DNA of 64,000 nucleotides from Mayamaea pseudoterrestris (lineage: Eukaryota; Bacillariophyta; Bacillariophyceae; Sellaphorales; Sellaphoraceae), in assembly GCA_027923505.1 (NCBI GenBank), contig BROI01000012.1, positions 124,001-188,000 of the forward strand. The letters are read 5' to 3'. The notes below the pieces were generated by a model. It did not search any database. It saw only the letters and a program-made list of their open reading frames with translations, and was not told the origin of the DNA. This document shows, one piece after another, positions 1 to 10,679 of the stretch (position 1 is the first letter of the stretch; every line of letters starts with the position of its first letter). Made by a program: the position numbers and the translations under genes.

Positions 1-160
1 CGTCTTCGCTCTCCGAAGTAACGCTACTCATTTCATGTTCCTCCACTGCCGCGTCCATCTCCAAGTCGCCGCCTTCGTCCTCCTCAAAAATTGACGGATT
101 AACTTTATCGAGCGCTGCGGCTACATGGCGCTTTCGCAGAGTCATTCGAGTTGCACTCAT
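1..160 (-). CDS. Acidic protein, N-terminal part only
   Basis: Reading the minus strand from an ATG at 160 gives an open frame to the window edge (53 complete codons). It starts MSATRMTLRKRHVAAALDKV and then becomes strongly acidic, with runs such as EEDEGGD and VEEHEM. The basic start followed by an acidic stretch is typical of nuclear or chromatin-associated proteins, but no domain is visible in so short a piece. The reading frame is free of stops and its composition is unlike the surrounding intergenic DNA, which is why I call it a gene. The rest lies to the left of the window. Confidence 0.55.
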   Translation of the reverse strand, partial: MSATRMTLRKRHVAAALDKVNPSIFEEDEGGDLEMDAAVEEHEMSSVTSESED

Positions 161-639
161 TGTAGAATTAGCAATATTCGTTATGACTGAAAGATGCTGC
201 TTTCTCGTTTGCGCGAATATCGCAAATGGATCCGAAAATCCTCGTCCGTCCGTGCGCTCACGAGTCTTGCCGTTTCCAAAGCAGTCTGGACTACCGGTAC
301 GTTACAAAGACTGCTAAAGATCTTTTGAAAATTGTAGCTGCCCCTGAAGCTAAATGATTAGTTGAATATGTGTACTCGCTTCAATAGCAAGGCGAGAGCG
401 AGTTGGAGTCTATTCGCTTGAGCGGTCTGCACCCATGGTTGTCACGTTGTCGCGCCCGACGACGATCAAAAGTCCGCGAATACCGGTGCGTCGTGAGCTA
501 GCATGCGTGGTGAAATTAATCGCGGCGAGACGGAATCTTGGGCAACCTACGTAGTACTACATTTTATTGCACGCGAGCGAGAACAATGTGCCAGCTTATG
601 TAAGTAGAATAAGTCGCTATTACAGGTTGGATGTGACTA
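161..639. other. Intergenic, no feature seen
   Basis: This is the upstream region of the partial minus-strand gene and the 3' flank of the F-box-like gene. I see no open frame, repeat or clear promoter motif in it. Confidence 0.4.
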
Positions 640-2766
640 TCAATTCACGACATTGGCATCAGCGTTGTCACGAGGATTGTCATCCGCATTGGCATTCGCC
701 CCATTGGCATTTGCAGCCACATTGTTGTTGATCTGCGCAAGCCCATAGCGATAGTCGAGATCACGCCAAAGATACATAAAGTTTCCATTTTCAATCTGAG
801 CAAGCCGCGAAGGAGTGCAAATGCTGGTGCAGCAGAAGTCGTACTTATCATATGAGAAATGATCCGTTCCTTCGATCCAAAGCAAAAATGCCTTTGCCTT
901 GACAACCATGTCAATCCACTTTGCGGAAGCCTCCGTGTACGCCTCTCGGGGCTGTTGCATGTGCTTCTTGTAGCATTTGACCCAGTACGCTCCAACTAGT
1001 TTTACCAAATCAGCGTCGATCGCGTCAGTATTGATTTCGTTGACAAGTCCACCGAGAATTTCCTTGCCAAACTCTGGCGTATGATACTTAAAGGCTGCAA
1101 GTGAGGTACTTGCGTCAAATAGTTTATTCTCTTCAATCATGCCCAACACTGCATTGGTCAACTTCGGCACAACACTTGCGAGATCGGGAAACTTCTTTGA
1201 TAACATTATCTTGAGTTGGACCTCATATGGACTGCCATTCGCCAGGAAGTCAAAGGATAGCAGGTTTGAGTCCAACAACATTTTAATCTTCTTGTTGATG
1301 GTGACAGCAGCTACATTTATATCCTTGCTTGTGACTTTGGTCGGCGCTCGGACAAAGCCCCTGAGAAGGTTGTCGACAAATGGACAATCAAAAATGACGG
1401 CTCCCTTCTCGTTCACCGAATGCTTCAAAATAAAGTCTCGCGTGCGCACCCGCAGTTTTGCTTGTAGATCAAATAGGAGCGGCTCTACTTTGTACTGTCG
1501 ATTTACTGCAGCTTTGAGAGCAGCCTCCTGTCGGCGCTCGCGACGAATTATCGCAGCTTTTTTGGCAAGCTCCTGCGCAGCGACTCGAGCCTCCATAAAC
1601 TCCTTGTAGCGCGCGCTGGACGTGGTATCGTACCCGAGAACAAAATCGACAATCTTGCTGACTGGTTGAGCTGGATACTGCTTGACCAACTTTAGAATTT
1701 GATGCATATGTCGACGAGTGCAAATTGGACCAATCGCCTCGCCTCCGCGCCGCTGCTGTTGCAAAAACGTTACAGACCATACAACCGCTAAACAGTTGAA
1801 AGGATATGTGGTCATCTCGACACTAGTGGTATCAACTGTGCACAAGAGTCGTTTGTCCCAGATGGCTGCATTACAGCGAGATCTGCCACGATTGCCTCGC
1901 CAAGTAACAGTCAAGGCTTTTGCCTGTCGCTTTTCGAAACAGTCTTCACAGCAAAACAAGCCATGAAGAAGGGAAATATAATAATTTCCAGGTTCGTTGC
2001 AGAATTCGCATCGCTTGGCGTTGACAAGCTGGAGCAGTCGTAGGGGAGAGGGAGCGTAAAGGGTGCATTTAGGCAAGATCAATTCCAGGCCGCGAAGTCG
2101 TTCCTCCTGCGTCTTGTTTCCTGTCACCATGGCGCTTTTGACAACCATTGTCATTGTCAACTTGTCGCGCAGCGTCTTGCAACTCAAGGCAAGTGTCAAA
2201 AGCTCGCGATGGCCGACGTACTGCATGACGAGACCGAGCACGTCCAAGTCGATTGTAACGCCCAATCCTTTGCGGCGCTTGCGAGATGTGATAAGAATTT
2301 CAGTATCTGTAGTTTGGTTGCGTTTGCGACGCGAGCTCGCACCATTCTTGTCCTCCATCTGCAACATGTTTTTCACCGACTTGCCCTTGGCGAGACGGCG
2401 AAGACGTTCCGTTGTGGTTTCGCGCTTGGCGATCCAATCCGCAGATGGAGTCGGATGAATAGTATCATTGCTGCTCGCGTCAATTTCCGTCTCGAGAACC
2501 GTGTCATTGTATGCGATTGCGTCATTGGTGCCGTCAATAACAGCAACAGGCTTCTGAATCATCTTATCACCAGCGGAGGGACCGAATAGGGCCCTTTCTT
2601 CCTCGTCGTCGGCTTTCGCACTCTTGGTAGAGTTTCTTGTACTGCGCATGATCAGTAATGTCAACGAATCGAGTAGCAATAATGGTAGTATCTGGGCGCA
2701 TTGCAAGATTGAAAACTTTCCGTCGTGAGGCAACGTAGCGACAGTCAAAGTATTTCTTCTTTCCAT
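640..2766 (-). CDS. F-box-like / zinc-finger-like nuclear protein
   Basis: This intact 708-codon frame has no intron. Residues about 172-205 (LDVLGLVMQYVGHRELLTLA and following SCKTLRDKL) have the look of an F-box: a leading L, a hydrophobic helix, then the cluster before a Cys-Lys-x-Leu turn. About 50 residues later four or more cysteines sit in a CxxC-N16-CxxC arrangement (CEFC ... CEDC, about 252-276), suggesting a zinc-binding knuckle. The middle is helical and basic; the C-terminus is a low-complexity Asn/Ala/Asp tail. F-box proteins are usually substrate adaptors of SCF ubiquitin ligases; a role here is inference. The first ATG is at 2766, but the second, at 2649 (MRSTRNSTKSAKADDEEE), starts a more natural nuclear-type N-terminus and may be the real start. 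It is transcribed divergently from the glycosyltransferase-like gene. Confidence 0.75.
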   Translation of the reverse strand: MERRNTLTVATLPHDGKFSILQCAQILPLLLLDSLTLLIMRSTRNSTKSAKADDEEERALFGPSAGDKMIQKPVAVIDGTNDAIAYNDTVLETEIDASSNDTIHPTPSADWIAKRETTTERLRRLAKGKSVKNMLQMEDKNGASSRRKRNQTTDTEILITSRKRRKGLGVTIDLDVLGLVMQYVGHRELLTLALSCKTLRDKLTMTMVVKSAMVTGNKTQEERLRGLELILPKCTLYAPSPLRLLQLVNAKRCEFCNEPGNYYISLLHGLFCCEDCFEKRQAKALTVTWRGNRGRSRCNAAIWDKRLLCTVDTTSVEMTTYPFNCLAVVWSVTFLQQQRRGGEAIGPICTRRHMHQILKLVKQYPAQPVSKIVDFVLGYDTTSSARYKEFMEARVAAQELAKKAAIIRRERRQEAALKAAVNRQYKVEPLLFDLQAKLRVRTRDFILKHSVNEKGAVIFDCPFVDNLLRGFVRAPTKVTSKDINVAAVTINKKIKMLLDSNLLSFDFLANGSPYEVQLKIMLSKKFPDLASVVPKLTNAVLGMIEENKLFDASTSLAAFKYHTPEFGKEILGGLVNEINTDAIDADLVKLVGAYWVKCYKKHMQQPREAYTEASAKWIDMVVKAKAFLLWIEGTDHFSYDKYDFCCTSICTPSRLAQIENGNFMYLWRDLDYRYGLAQINNNVAANANGANANADDNPRDNADANVVN

Positions 2767-3081
2767 ACGTACCGATTGATCTCGTTTCTCCAGCGTGTTA
2801 CAATGAAAACTTCGCTTGTAAGCGGGCTACTTGAGCTAGGGCGATGCTTGCAAAAGATACGAGCGTCCACGGCGTGACGGCGCGATTAATGTGGATAAAA
2901 AGTCACCGCGGCTGCCTTGTCACTCCTTGAAAGTCTTCACGCTCAATGAATTTACTGAATGTCGCTTGAGAGAGCCTGCTGCAGTTTTAGAGGTTTGTTA
3001 AATTGATGCTGTTGCAGTCGCTTGCGGCAATTCGCTCATGGTCGAGGAGTGAGACTAACATGTTGTGAAAGTGTCGACGTG
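2767..3081. promoter_or_regulatory. Divergent intergenic region
   Basis: About 315 bp separate the 5' ends of the F-box-like gene (minus) and the glycosyltransferase-like gene (plus), so it probably contains both promoters. I recognise no specific box. Confidence 0.3.
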
Positions 3082-4749
3082 ATGCGATCCTGTGAGTCGC
3101 ATCGTTACTGTCAGGTCATGGTGCGACACTATGCTCGCTCGTTGGCGATGAACCGTCCGTTTCAGTTTCACCATGGCGAAACGGAGGTGCATCATCTACT
3201 TTACAACACTCTACCAAAACGACGCAGTCAAGCAATGACCAAGTTTTTGTTCCTGTTGACGCTGGCAGCTTTTTGCTGCATTTCAATTTACCAGACAGAG
3301 GTCCGCTTGCTTTCCGCATCCGATACAGAAATTGCTGCAGAAAATGACTCCATCCATTCTTTCATACGACCATTTAATACAACATTGCTGCAGCAAGACG
3401 GAAGAAAAGCAGCAAAACAATTTACAAGAATTATACAGATAAATTGGCAAGGCAAGCAAGACTTGAAGACTTTTATGCGAGCTTATTTTGATGACGAAAA
3501 TCTGGTGTGTCGGCACGTCCTCAGCGATTCTTTAAACGCTACAAAATCAATAGCTTCTTCCCGATTGCTTGAGGAACCATCACATACACAATACATTGTT
3601 AACGTAACAATTGGCTGCCGAGCTCTTTTTGAGAATGCTGGCTTGGGGACGGGCAATTTCATGGCTGGTATGTACGCCATGCGACTGGCAGCTCGTGCAC
3701 TTTCCAACGAGCGTCGCAGCGTCGACATGCTCACAAGCTGCCATGATGCGCACCGGGAGCAAGCCAATCTGATACTTCCTTGGTTAATGGGAACGTTCGG
3801 TGGTGCAGCTGCTGCCGGTGATGCTCAATTCAGCGATCGGTTGGCGCAGCAGTATATCAATCCTGCTTCATTCCAAGACGAAGCTTGCAGTTACATTGAC
3901 AAGGCGCCCATTGGACAGCTTTATCCAGAGATGCAGTACGAACTGAGACGCATGGCTGTTACTTTGATTGGGATTCCGCCAGTCGATCATTCGATGTATC
4001 AGATTGTGAAACAGTGGGTCGACGACCAACGACAACGCTTTGCGTCGTCCCCCTTTTTCAATAATCAATATGCTCTCAATTTTAACGCGGACGCACCACC
4101 CTTGTACAACAACGTATCGCTGGATGATGCCATTCTCCACTTTCGTTGCGGCGACCTCATGGACTCGAATCACCCACGGTTTGGCTTTTTACGGTTTCAT
4201 GCTTTTGCGAAACACATTCCGTTGACGGCCAAGTCCATTGGGATTGTCACGCAACCATTCTCGGGATCATTGGAAACGGTTCGTGCACTTGATGCGAGCG
4301 AAACCAAGCGACAACGATGTCGCGTGGTTGTCACCGAGTTGATTTCCTATCTGCAAGCTCGATTTCCAAATGCTCGCGTGCAGCTCCACAATTCACCAGA
4401 CGAAACGATTGCATTGACGTATGCGCGCATGATACTGGCACAAGCGACGATTGCTGGTATAAGTACGTTTGGTGTATTTGCTAGTATTGCGTCCTTTGGT
4501 ACTGGATATATTCGTCGGCCTGACGAACAGTCAGCGACGAATGAGTGGCTGGTGCACCCCAAGCCATTGGACGAAATCATTTCAAGTGACGGGACGCTAA
4601 ATCGTCCGCAAAGACAAGTGCAGGAGCAAGTAAAACAGCTTGTGCTCATGGATGAATTGGACATACTCATGGTCCGACGCGTGAGAGAATTGTGGCTGGA
4701 GCAAGATGGAGAGCAAAAGATTGTCAAGTGGTTTCGCGGAGACGACTGA
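3082..4749 (+). CDS. Type II membrane glycosyltransferase-like protein
   Basis: An intact frame of about 555 codons from the first ATG. A hydrophobic signal-anchor (MTKFLFLLTLAAFCCISIYQ) begins about residue 52, followed by a Ser/Asn-rich stem and a lumenal domain. The lumenal part has an HFRCGD motif (about residue 352), like the HxRxGD loop of GT-B fucosyltransferase-type enzymes, and a C-terminal block ISTFGVFASIASFGTGYIRR that looks like a nucleotide-sugar binding end of the fold. Several N-x-S/T sites precede it. Together this suggests a Golgi glycosyltransferase; donor and acceptor cannot be told. In-frame ATGs at 3082, 3118, 3148 and 3235 are all possible starts; the last puts the anchor right at the N-terminus and is attractive for a Golgi enzyme. 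No intron is needed. Confidence 0.7.
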   Translation: MRSCESHRYCQVMVRHYARSLAMNRPFQFHHGETEVHHLLYNTLPKRRSQAMTKFLFLLTLAAFCCISIYQTEVRLLSASDTEIAAENDSIHSFIRPFNTTLLQQDGRKAAKQFTRIIQINWQGKQDLKTFMRAYFDDENLVCRHVLSDSLNATKSIASSRLLEEPSHTQYIVNVTIGCRALFENAGLGTGNFMAGMYAMRLAARALSNERRSVDMLTSCHDAHREQANLILPWLMGTFGGAAAAGDAQFSDRLAQQYINPASFQDEACSYIDKAPIGQLYPEMQYELRRMAVTLIGIPPVDHSMYQIVKQWVDDQRQRFASSPFFNNQYALNFNADAPPLYNNVSLDDAILHFRCGDLMDSNHPRFGFLRFHAFAKHIPLTAKSIGIVTQPFSGSLETVRALDASETKRQRCRVVVTELISYLQARFPNARVQLHNSPDETIALTYARMILAQATIAGISTFGVFASIASFGTGYIRRPDEQSATNEWLVHPKPLDEIISSDGTLNRPQRQVQEQVKQLVLMDELDILMVRRVRELWLEQDGEQKIVKWFRGDD

Positions 4750-5054
4750 TTGTGAGCCCATAGCTTCTATGAAATTAAGCAGCGGGATGCTTGCTTAACG
4801 TCACATGATAATCTTTGGGGAACAATAATGAAACTGTTTTCTGAAGAGCCATCCGTCGTCAAAGATGTGGAACTACCGATAGCTAATTTGTAGCCGTAAC
4901 AATCTATCTGCAGTGACTCGTTCAATGGAGGAATTGGTAGTCGGCGCTGCAGCGCATGCCGTACACACAGGTACAGTATTCATAAAATTAAGGTTGCGAT
5001 TTAGAGTAGCTTAATAAACTGCCCCGCACAGTAAGCCGACAACTCGCTTCACCA
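4750..5054. other. Convergent 3' intergenic region
   Basis: About 305 bp between the 3' ends of two convergent genes. It is AT-rich with no open frame, and I see no specific element. Confidence 0.35.
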
Positions 5055-6854
5055 TCAGCAAACGCAAATGCTGTAGATCCAGTCCCATGGATCGCGGTTC
5101 TCCTGGTCTTGCTCCTCCTCAACGACAGAGAAGCGTCGCCACGGCAAGAACGACAAGCCCGTTGCCGTCTCCTCCTTTCGTCGCATGTCCAACTCCTGTC
5201 GCAGCCACACGACATGGTCACTCTTGAGCAAGACACCGACTGAAATGGTAGCATCCGCGTCGTGCTTGCACGGCACCGTCAGTCGCGTCATGCGTCGCGA
5301 CGAGCTTGGTTGAGCTTCAATATTCAGCAGCGAAACCTTGGTCGTCAAAATGTGTCGACGATAGGACCGCCGACGAAGGCGATGCTCGTACAAGGTCAAG
5401 TCAAGGCTCGTTGGTTGCAAGTCGGTAGTTCCGGCGCAGTACATGAGCGCCTGACCGAGTTTCGGTGTAAAGCAACGTTGCTCCTCGTCCCATGAGAGCA
5501 AAATACTTTCCGACTGACCTTCATAAGAAAGCTTGACAGTCCAATTACTCTTTTTCGAAAGTCCAGTCGCGTACAGAGCAGTGACAGTCAGTACACTTGG
5601 TTCAAACGTTAGCGGTCGCGGAACACGATAGGGCGGCTCGAGTAGCTCCACTTCCGTCCCATCCTGTCGCTGCAAAATGGCATGCCGGTTACCAATCACG
5701 TCGCGCAGCAGCGACGACCCTTGCGCAAGCTTGGGCGGTGTCACTGCAGCGGCTGTAGCGTTGTACGTTGGCGTCCAGGCTGGCTCTCGCCGCGGCGCCT
5801 TTGGATAAAACGACTCGTGGCAAAGCTTGCGCAGCACCACGAGCGTGACTTGATCCGTCTTGGACTTGTCCCATCGCAACAAGACTCCATACGTCATGCT
5901 CAAAAAGCCCATGCGCAGTTCAATGAGTGATCTTGTTTCGCAAAAGTTGTCCAAGTCTTGATGAATGCGCGCCTTGCGTCGCTTCATGGTCGCCGGACCC
6001 TTGCGATCGTCCAAGACGACATCCGTCAGCAAGTGCATCTTGGCGCGTAGCTTTTCAAGGCAAGCGTCTCGCCCCTTGGCGCAAATATTGGCGCCAACTT
6101 CGTCGCCCTTGCCCTTGTCTTTTTGCATGCGGCAATGAGCATGAAGATACAAGGATGGATCTGCAGCTTGCGCATCGGCTAGTGCGCCGAGTGAAACGAC
6201 GGATCTTGTCGAGCATTCCGATCGAGTGCTGGTAATGCTGACTTGCCGACGAGGAGCGACGCGAATGCCTGCAGCAGCCGTCGCGTCTCGTTTGTTAGTA
6301 GCAGTGTTACTGCTCGTCGCTGATATATTGCTGTTGTTGCGATTGCTGCGGCTCAATCCCAATGGTCGTCGGCGCTTGCGAGGAGAGTCTGGTTCAACAG
6401 TGACCGCCGCGCCCGGAGGATCGGGTGCTTGCTGATGCGGATGAATGGTACTGGTGGCTGCCGTTGCAACCGTCGACATGGTCGCCACTGTACTTGCCGT
6501 CAATTCACTATTGGTCCGATGAATTTGCATGCCGTCGTTCCCATCGTCGTCGCTGCGATTCCTTGACAGTTTACTCTGCTCGGCGAGGAGTGACTCCAAG
6601 AATTTGTCGTGCAATTGCTCATAGTCAACGTCCGTGTTGCTGCAGTCTTGTCGCGCATTCGTATTCACACAAGCCGATGCAACTGGAGGAGTCTGCAGTC
6701 GCAGTGCCGCGTTCAGTACATTTCCAGGATTGGCGCACTGTCCAACGTCACAGCCAAAGAGATCGATGCTCACGCAGCTTTCGGCCATCCAGTCGCTCCA
6801 ACTGCTGACGGCGCTGTTGCGGTGATTATTGTTGCTGCTGCTATGGACGCTCAT
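5055..6854 (-). CDS. Protein with a C-terminal C2-like domain
   Basis: This intact 599-codon frame starts MSVHSSSNNN at 6854. The first 240 residues are low complexity (Ser, Thr, Ala, Asn) with a basic cluster RKRRR near residue 155 that could be a nuclear signal. Residues about 240-330 are Lys/Cys-rich and helical. From about 410 to 515 alternating strands (PSVLTVTALYATGL, WTVKLSYEGQSESILLSW, SLDLTLYEHRLRRRSYRRHI) look like a C2 beta-sandwich such as those that bind membranes or proteins; the match is by eye and the calcium-binding aspartates are not obvious. The final residues DPWDWIYSICVC end in a Cys-x-Cys that could be lipidated. The function is unknown. A TATATATA tract lies 47 bp upstream. 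Confidence 0.72.
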   Translation of the reverse strand: MSVHSSSNNNHRNSAVSSWSDWMAESCVSIDLFGCDVGQCANPGNVLNAALRLQTPPVASACVNTNARQDCSNTDVDYEQLHDKFLESLLAEQSKLSRNRSDDDGNDGMQIHRTNSELTASTVATMSTVATAATSTIHPHQQAPDPPGAAVTVEPDSPRKRRRPLGLSRSNRNNSNISATSSNTATNKRDATAAAGIRVAPRRQVSITSTRSECSTRSVVSLGALADAQAADPSLYLHAHCRMQKDKGKGDEVGANICAKGRDACLEKLRAKMHLLTDVVLDDRKGPATMKRRKARIHQDLDNFCETRSLIELRMGFLSMTYGVLLRWDKSKTDQVTLVVLRKLCHESFYPKAPRREPAWTPTYNATAAAVTPPKLAQGSSLLRDVIGNRHAILQRQDGTEVELLEPPYRVPRPLTFEPSVLTVTALYATGLSKKSNWTVKLSYEGQSESILLSWDEEQRCFTPKLGQALMYCAGTTDLQPTSLDLTLYEHRLRRRSYRRHILTTKVSLLNIEAQPSSSRRMTRLTVPCKHDADATISVGVLLKSDHVVWLRQELDMRRKEETATGLSFLPWRRFSVVEEEQDQENRDPWDWIYSICVC

Positions 6855-6900
6855 GGTTGCCGTCGCGACGTTTTGCAGTCGCCTTTAGCCTAATTATTTG

Positions 6901-6908
6901 TATATATA
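6901..6908 (-). promoter_or_regulatory. Possible TATA box of the C2-like gene
   Basis: A TATATATA run lies about 47 bp upstream of the ATG at 6854 on the minus strand, a plausible core-promoter distance with a very short leader. It is the only such run nearby; function is inferred from position only. Confidence 0.3.
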
Positions 6909-9019
6909 TGTACACGAGATGCTCGCTGCTATTCGATGAGCGTGGATGATTGATCGGGAGGCGGAAGTGATGCTGATGAGGGTGACGGAGAATTGTCTCG
7001 ATGATTTTGCTCCTGTATGGCGCAACGCCCGCAAGACTCTCCTCGAAACGACTCGTCCTCGGTGCGTGGGAAAAACCGAACGAAATCGAGCTAACGCTAC
7101 GGGAGTGCAAATGACTCGCTAACTATAGCACATAGTGTACAGCGTCATTCCCTCACTGATCCACGAGTCCGTTGGACAAAGATACTATACTTTGAAACAT
7201 ATTTCGACACGCAGGCCGCACCCACGTGGACGCGCAACGAAGCTTCCGCACGGATTCAAACAGGATTCGATAGCGAGGCCTTATACGCGAATCTATTGAT
7301 TCGAACGATGCAGACAGCCAACAAGACTTTTAAAGCATCTTCAACTGCGTGGCGAGAGCCGGAAGGTGTCCGCATGGCATGGAGCGTGGCGTCGCTGAAG
7401 GGATTCGGTTTAGCTAAGTGTCTGTAGGGTTGCAGGCTTTCGCAAGCACTACTGGTAGCTATGCATGGCTACCCAAGGACCCAAGGCAGTCTTGTTAGCT
7501 AGAACCGTGCTATCACTACATAGGTTTTAAACAGCTAACAATGAGTACCTTTTGATATACTACCGGTAGTCTCGAGTGTGTCGTCGTCAAAATGGGCTCG
7601 GGAGCACCATGAGAATGGAACGATTCACACTCCTGACATTTTAGTAGGAGAAATGCCTTTAGTTACTGTAGCGTGGAAGCGTTTGCGCCGTTACCGTTTG
7701 CTCTTGATGCGACGGAAGTCCAAATTGTTTCGGCTTTGGGTGAATAGTTATTGCGTTACCCCTTTCATGCACTCGCCGTAAAACGGGTAGTTTGAAATGC
7801 CAGCTTGCTTTTCCCATGCTCCTTCTTAATCCGACTTCGTTGCCATTTCTGCATCACCTCCTTGGTCCGGGGCGACGATGGAAACGATACCAGATGGAAG
7901 CTCCCGCACAATCCTACGCTTGGAGCATCATCCTTACCATTTTACAGTCGTCATTTGATGGCGGTGGAGCCAGGGGCTCCTTGCGGAGTTGGCCAAGCTT
8001 TTAAAGATGACTGATCATGGTGCACTTGTTTGTCCAGTCTAGTCATAGTAATCTGAGCAAGTCGCTCCAAGTAGAGCGGCAGCAAGGCGTCGACCACCAG
8101 TTGCCAGTGTCGGCCCATTGCCAATGGCATCAAACTTTCGCGAGGCTTTCCGTGTTTGCCAATTCGCAACTAGCATGCGCTGATGTAGTAGCAACATGCG
8201 GCGATCAACTTCATGCCCGACATTGTACAGCTCAAGGTTGCAGTCATTGCCAGAAATGGTATACCTGCTTGCTGCTTGTATTCGTCGCTCACCGACGCCA
8301 GGCGTTCCATTGTATGTCGCAAATACCTCTACACTCCAAATACAACGTAGGTCAAACAAGGATATCCAGAAAAGTTTCCAGTAGCAGCCAAAGTTTCAGT
8401 TTGAAAATTGTTGGTAAAGCAAGGTTTTGCCATCTCTTCGTCGATTCGCTCATCGGATTCCCAGTGAGAAGCAAAATAAAGTCCATCGCCCTATCGTAAT
8501 ATACAATGACGTGCAATGCATCGCCTTGCCATATCAATAATCACCAAAGACGGCGATATTGAGGCAACATGTGCGTCGTGTTTAATCGTCCCTTTGCTCC
8601 ACGAAGGAAGGAAGGAGGCGGATGTCGAATGTCGCATGTCACAGTTCATGTTCGCTCCGAGACCCGAGACTCCGAGTTCGTCAATGCCCAAATGCACAGT
8701 CCACGTGAGTTTTTGAATAATATGTGGAGTCAATGCTTCGTGCAGACGTGTGGCAGAGCAAGGATCCTTCGCCAGGAGTATTCACGAAAGGTATGTTTTT
8801 TTCTCGATGGCTTGTCTTTGCAAATGCCGTTCACATATATACCGAAAGTTGCGTGTACGCGCTTCCCTGAGCCACTCGACGTTTTTTCTCTCGCTTGCTG
8901 CTTTCCAGTTCGTCTGCATTAAAGCTAGAAGGTGCAACGACTTTAACTAGGCAACTTGACGAGCGATGATTGTCTCATTGTCGCGCCATCGCGCACCAGC
9001 ATCGAGGTTTTGCAGTTTG
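6909..9019. other. Gene-poor stretch with a possible decayed ORF
   Basis: No frame in these 2.1 kb has convincing gene-like composition. The best candidate is on the minus strand between about 8040 and 8730, where three short frames in different registers follow one another and read as protein-like text (for example NLELYNVGHEVDRRMLLLHQ, then RKASRKFDAIGNG). That pattern fits an old frameshifted gene or transposase remnant, but I could not identify the family. Confidence 0.3.
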
Positions 9020-9230
9020 TGACGTAGTTTTCACTGGCACTCGTTTCATACTATTGCCTCAATGACGTAGTTTTCACTGGCACTCGTTTTGCGCTATTGC
9101 CTTGATGACGCAGTTTTCACTGGCACCCGTTTCGCATTATAGCCTTAGGCTTCGTTCTCACTGGCACTCGTTTCGTAGTATTGCCTTATGACGTAATTGA
9201 CACTGGCACTCGTTTCCTACTATTGCCTTC
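9020..9230. repeat. 43-bp tandem repeat, five copies
   Basis: Five head-to-tail units start near 9020, 9063, 9106, 9147 and 9189. The core ACTGGCACTCGTTT recurs at spacings of 43, 43, 41 and 42 bp. Four units and the flank at 9231 begin with TGACGTAG, TGACGCAG, TGACGTAA or TGACGTGG. These resemble CRE-type sites (TGACGT, TGACGC) bound by bZIP factors; whether they control a gene is unknown, since no confident gene lies next to them. Confidence 0.8.
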
Positions 9231-10679
9231 TGACGTGGTCGGCGATTCATTTGATTGTGTTCCGCAACTTTCGACCTTATTTTGCAACGAACGAACGCTT
9301 TGTTTACATTTATGATCCAAGAGCAGCAAGCGAGTTTAGCATTGCGATACAATGCGTCAGTAGTGCCACTTGCCGCAAGCTCTGCCAGCAACGTGCTTGT
9401 ATTGATGTTGCCGAAGCATTGAGTCTTCCACTTGCCGTTTGGTATTGCCGTTTCGTTTCAAGTCGATTTTTCGGGTTTCACGAAACTGTCGATCGACCAA
9501 CCGACCACCATTTGCAGCAGCATCCGTCATTTTTTTTAAACGCACAGAAGGAAGCTACTGTCATGCCGGATCCAATGGTGCAGTCAGTTTTGTCGTCCGA
9601 AGCGTATTGGTCCCGCCGCAGCTCCGTAAATTGCGTCCGTTTGTTCGTCGCCCCCCTCCAATCCATCCTTGCTACTGCGCCATAGATCATCGAACGCTGA
9701 TACCGTGCATAGACTTGATCTATAATGTAATGGAGCTGTTTGTCAAGTTTGAGTGTGTGCTGATGAGTATTTGAAGTATGTGAGCCCTTGATATGAGACT
9801 CCACATTTTGTGCGAAACTTTGAGGCGAGTCACGCGTAGATGGCAATAAGCATCTCCTCATTCCATTCTCTGCTCTATACTATCAATACAGACGCAAATG
9901 AAGTGATCTAATTGCCAAAGCGGACGGAATTTAAAAGCAACGTTTACATGGCTTCGTACCGAATCACCTGCACCAGCAACCAGCAACACGAAACTGGGAC
10001 ATGCTAGCCCTATCAATGCAACTTGTGTCGAGTTACCTTGAGTACTTGGTCAAGTAGGAGATGATCAGTCTTCTAGCTTGGTAAGAGAGGGGAAACGAGA
10101 CGATTGCGTGTACCTTGCAATAGAATGGGATTTAGTTGTTCGACGTGAAACGAAACGGCAATAGAGGTCTGCCACCGACTAACGAACGGCATGGAAAGTT
10201 CCAGAACCAAACCAAGCTACCTTCGCAAGCACATTCATTCCAGATTAAATTATTTATTGATTCAGCACATGCAGCCTAGTGATGTATTCGTGTTTGATCG
10301 CAGCTGCAGCGAGTGAGCATTTGGTCCATGGTACATGCTGCACTATCTTGCGTCGTTGCTCGTCTGACGAGCAATTCTGTGCTGCGACGACGACGACAAG
10401 GCTGCAAATCGAACGATTGATCACGGCGAGCTTGATCGTGGAGATACCTTGCGCAAGAGTAAAGAAACACTGAATTAAATGGGCGGACGGGTAGGGTGTT
10501 TGTCTATCGAACCTGCCGAGCGAAACGAGACAACTATCCACCGTTAGTGGGAGTTGTTTAGGACGCAAAAGGTAGACCAATGTTCCAATTCCTCTGAAAG
10601 CATACCGTTAGAAACCATACATTAACAATTAACTGTAGCATTTTACAAATCAAGGTAATACGTCATGATGAACATTGTG
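9231..10679. other. Gene-poor stretch, no supported gene
   Basis: Open frames of up to about 160 codons occur on both strands but start without ATG or overlap each other and have no protein-like motifs. I see no RNA gene or transposon end here. Confidence 0.35.

Noticed and set aside
8017-8499. 160-codon plus-strand frame
   Set aside because: Starts without ATG context that is convincing, composition is His/Cys/Ser-rich like antisense frames, and the opposite strand reads more like protein.
9197-9685. 162-codon plus-strand frame downstream of the TGACGY repeat
   Set aside because: Begins at a TTG codon within the 43-bp repeat and overlaps a minus-strand frame of similar length; no motif or consistent codon use.
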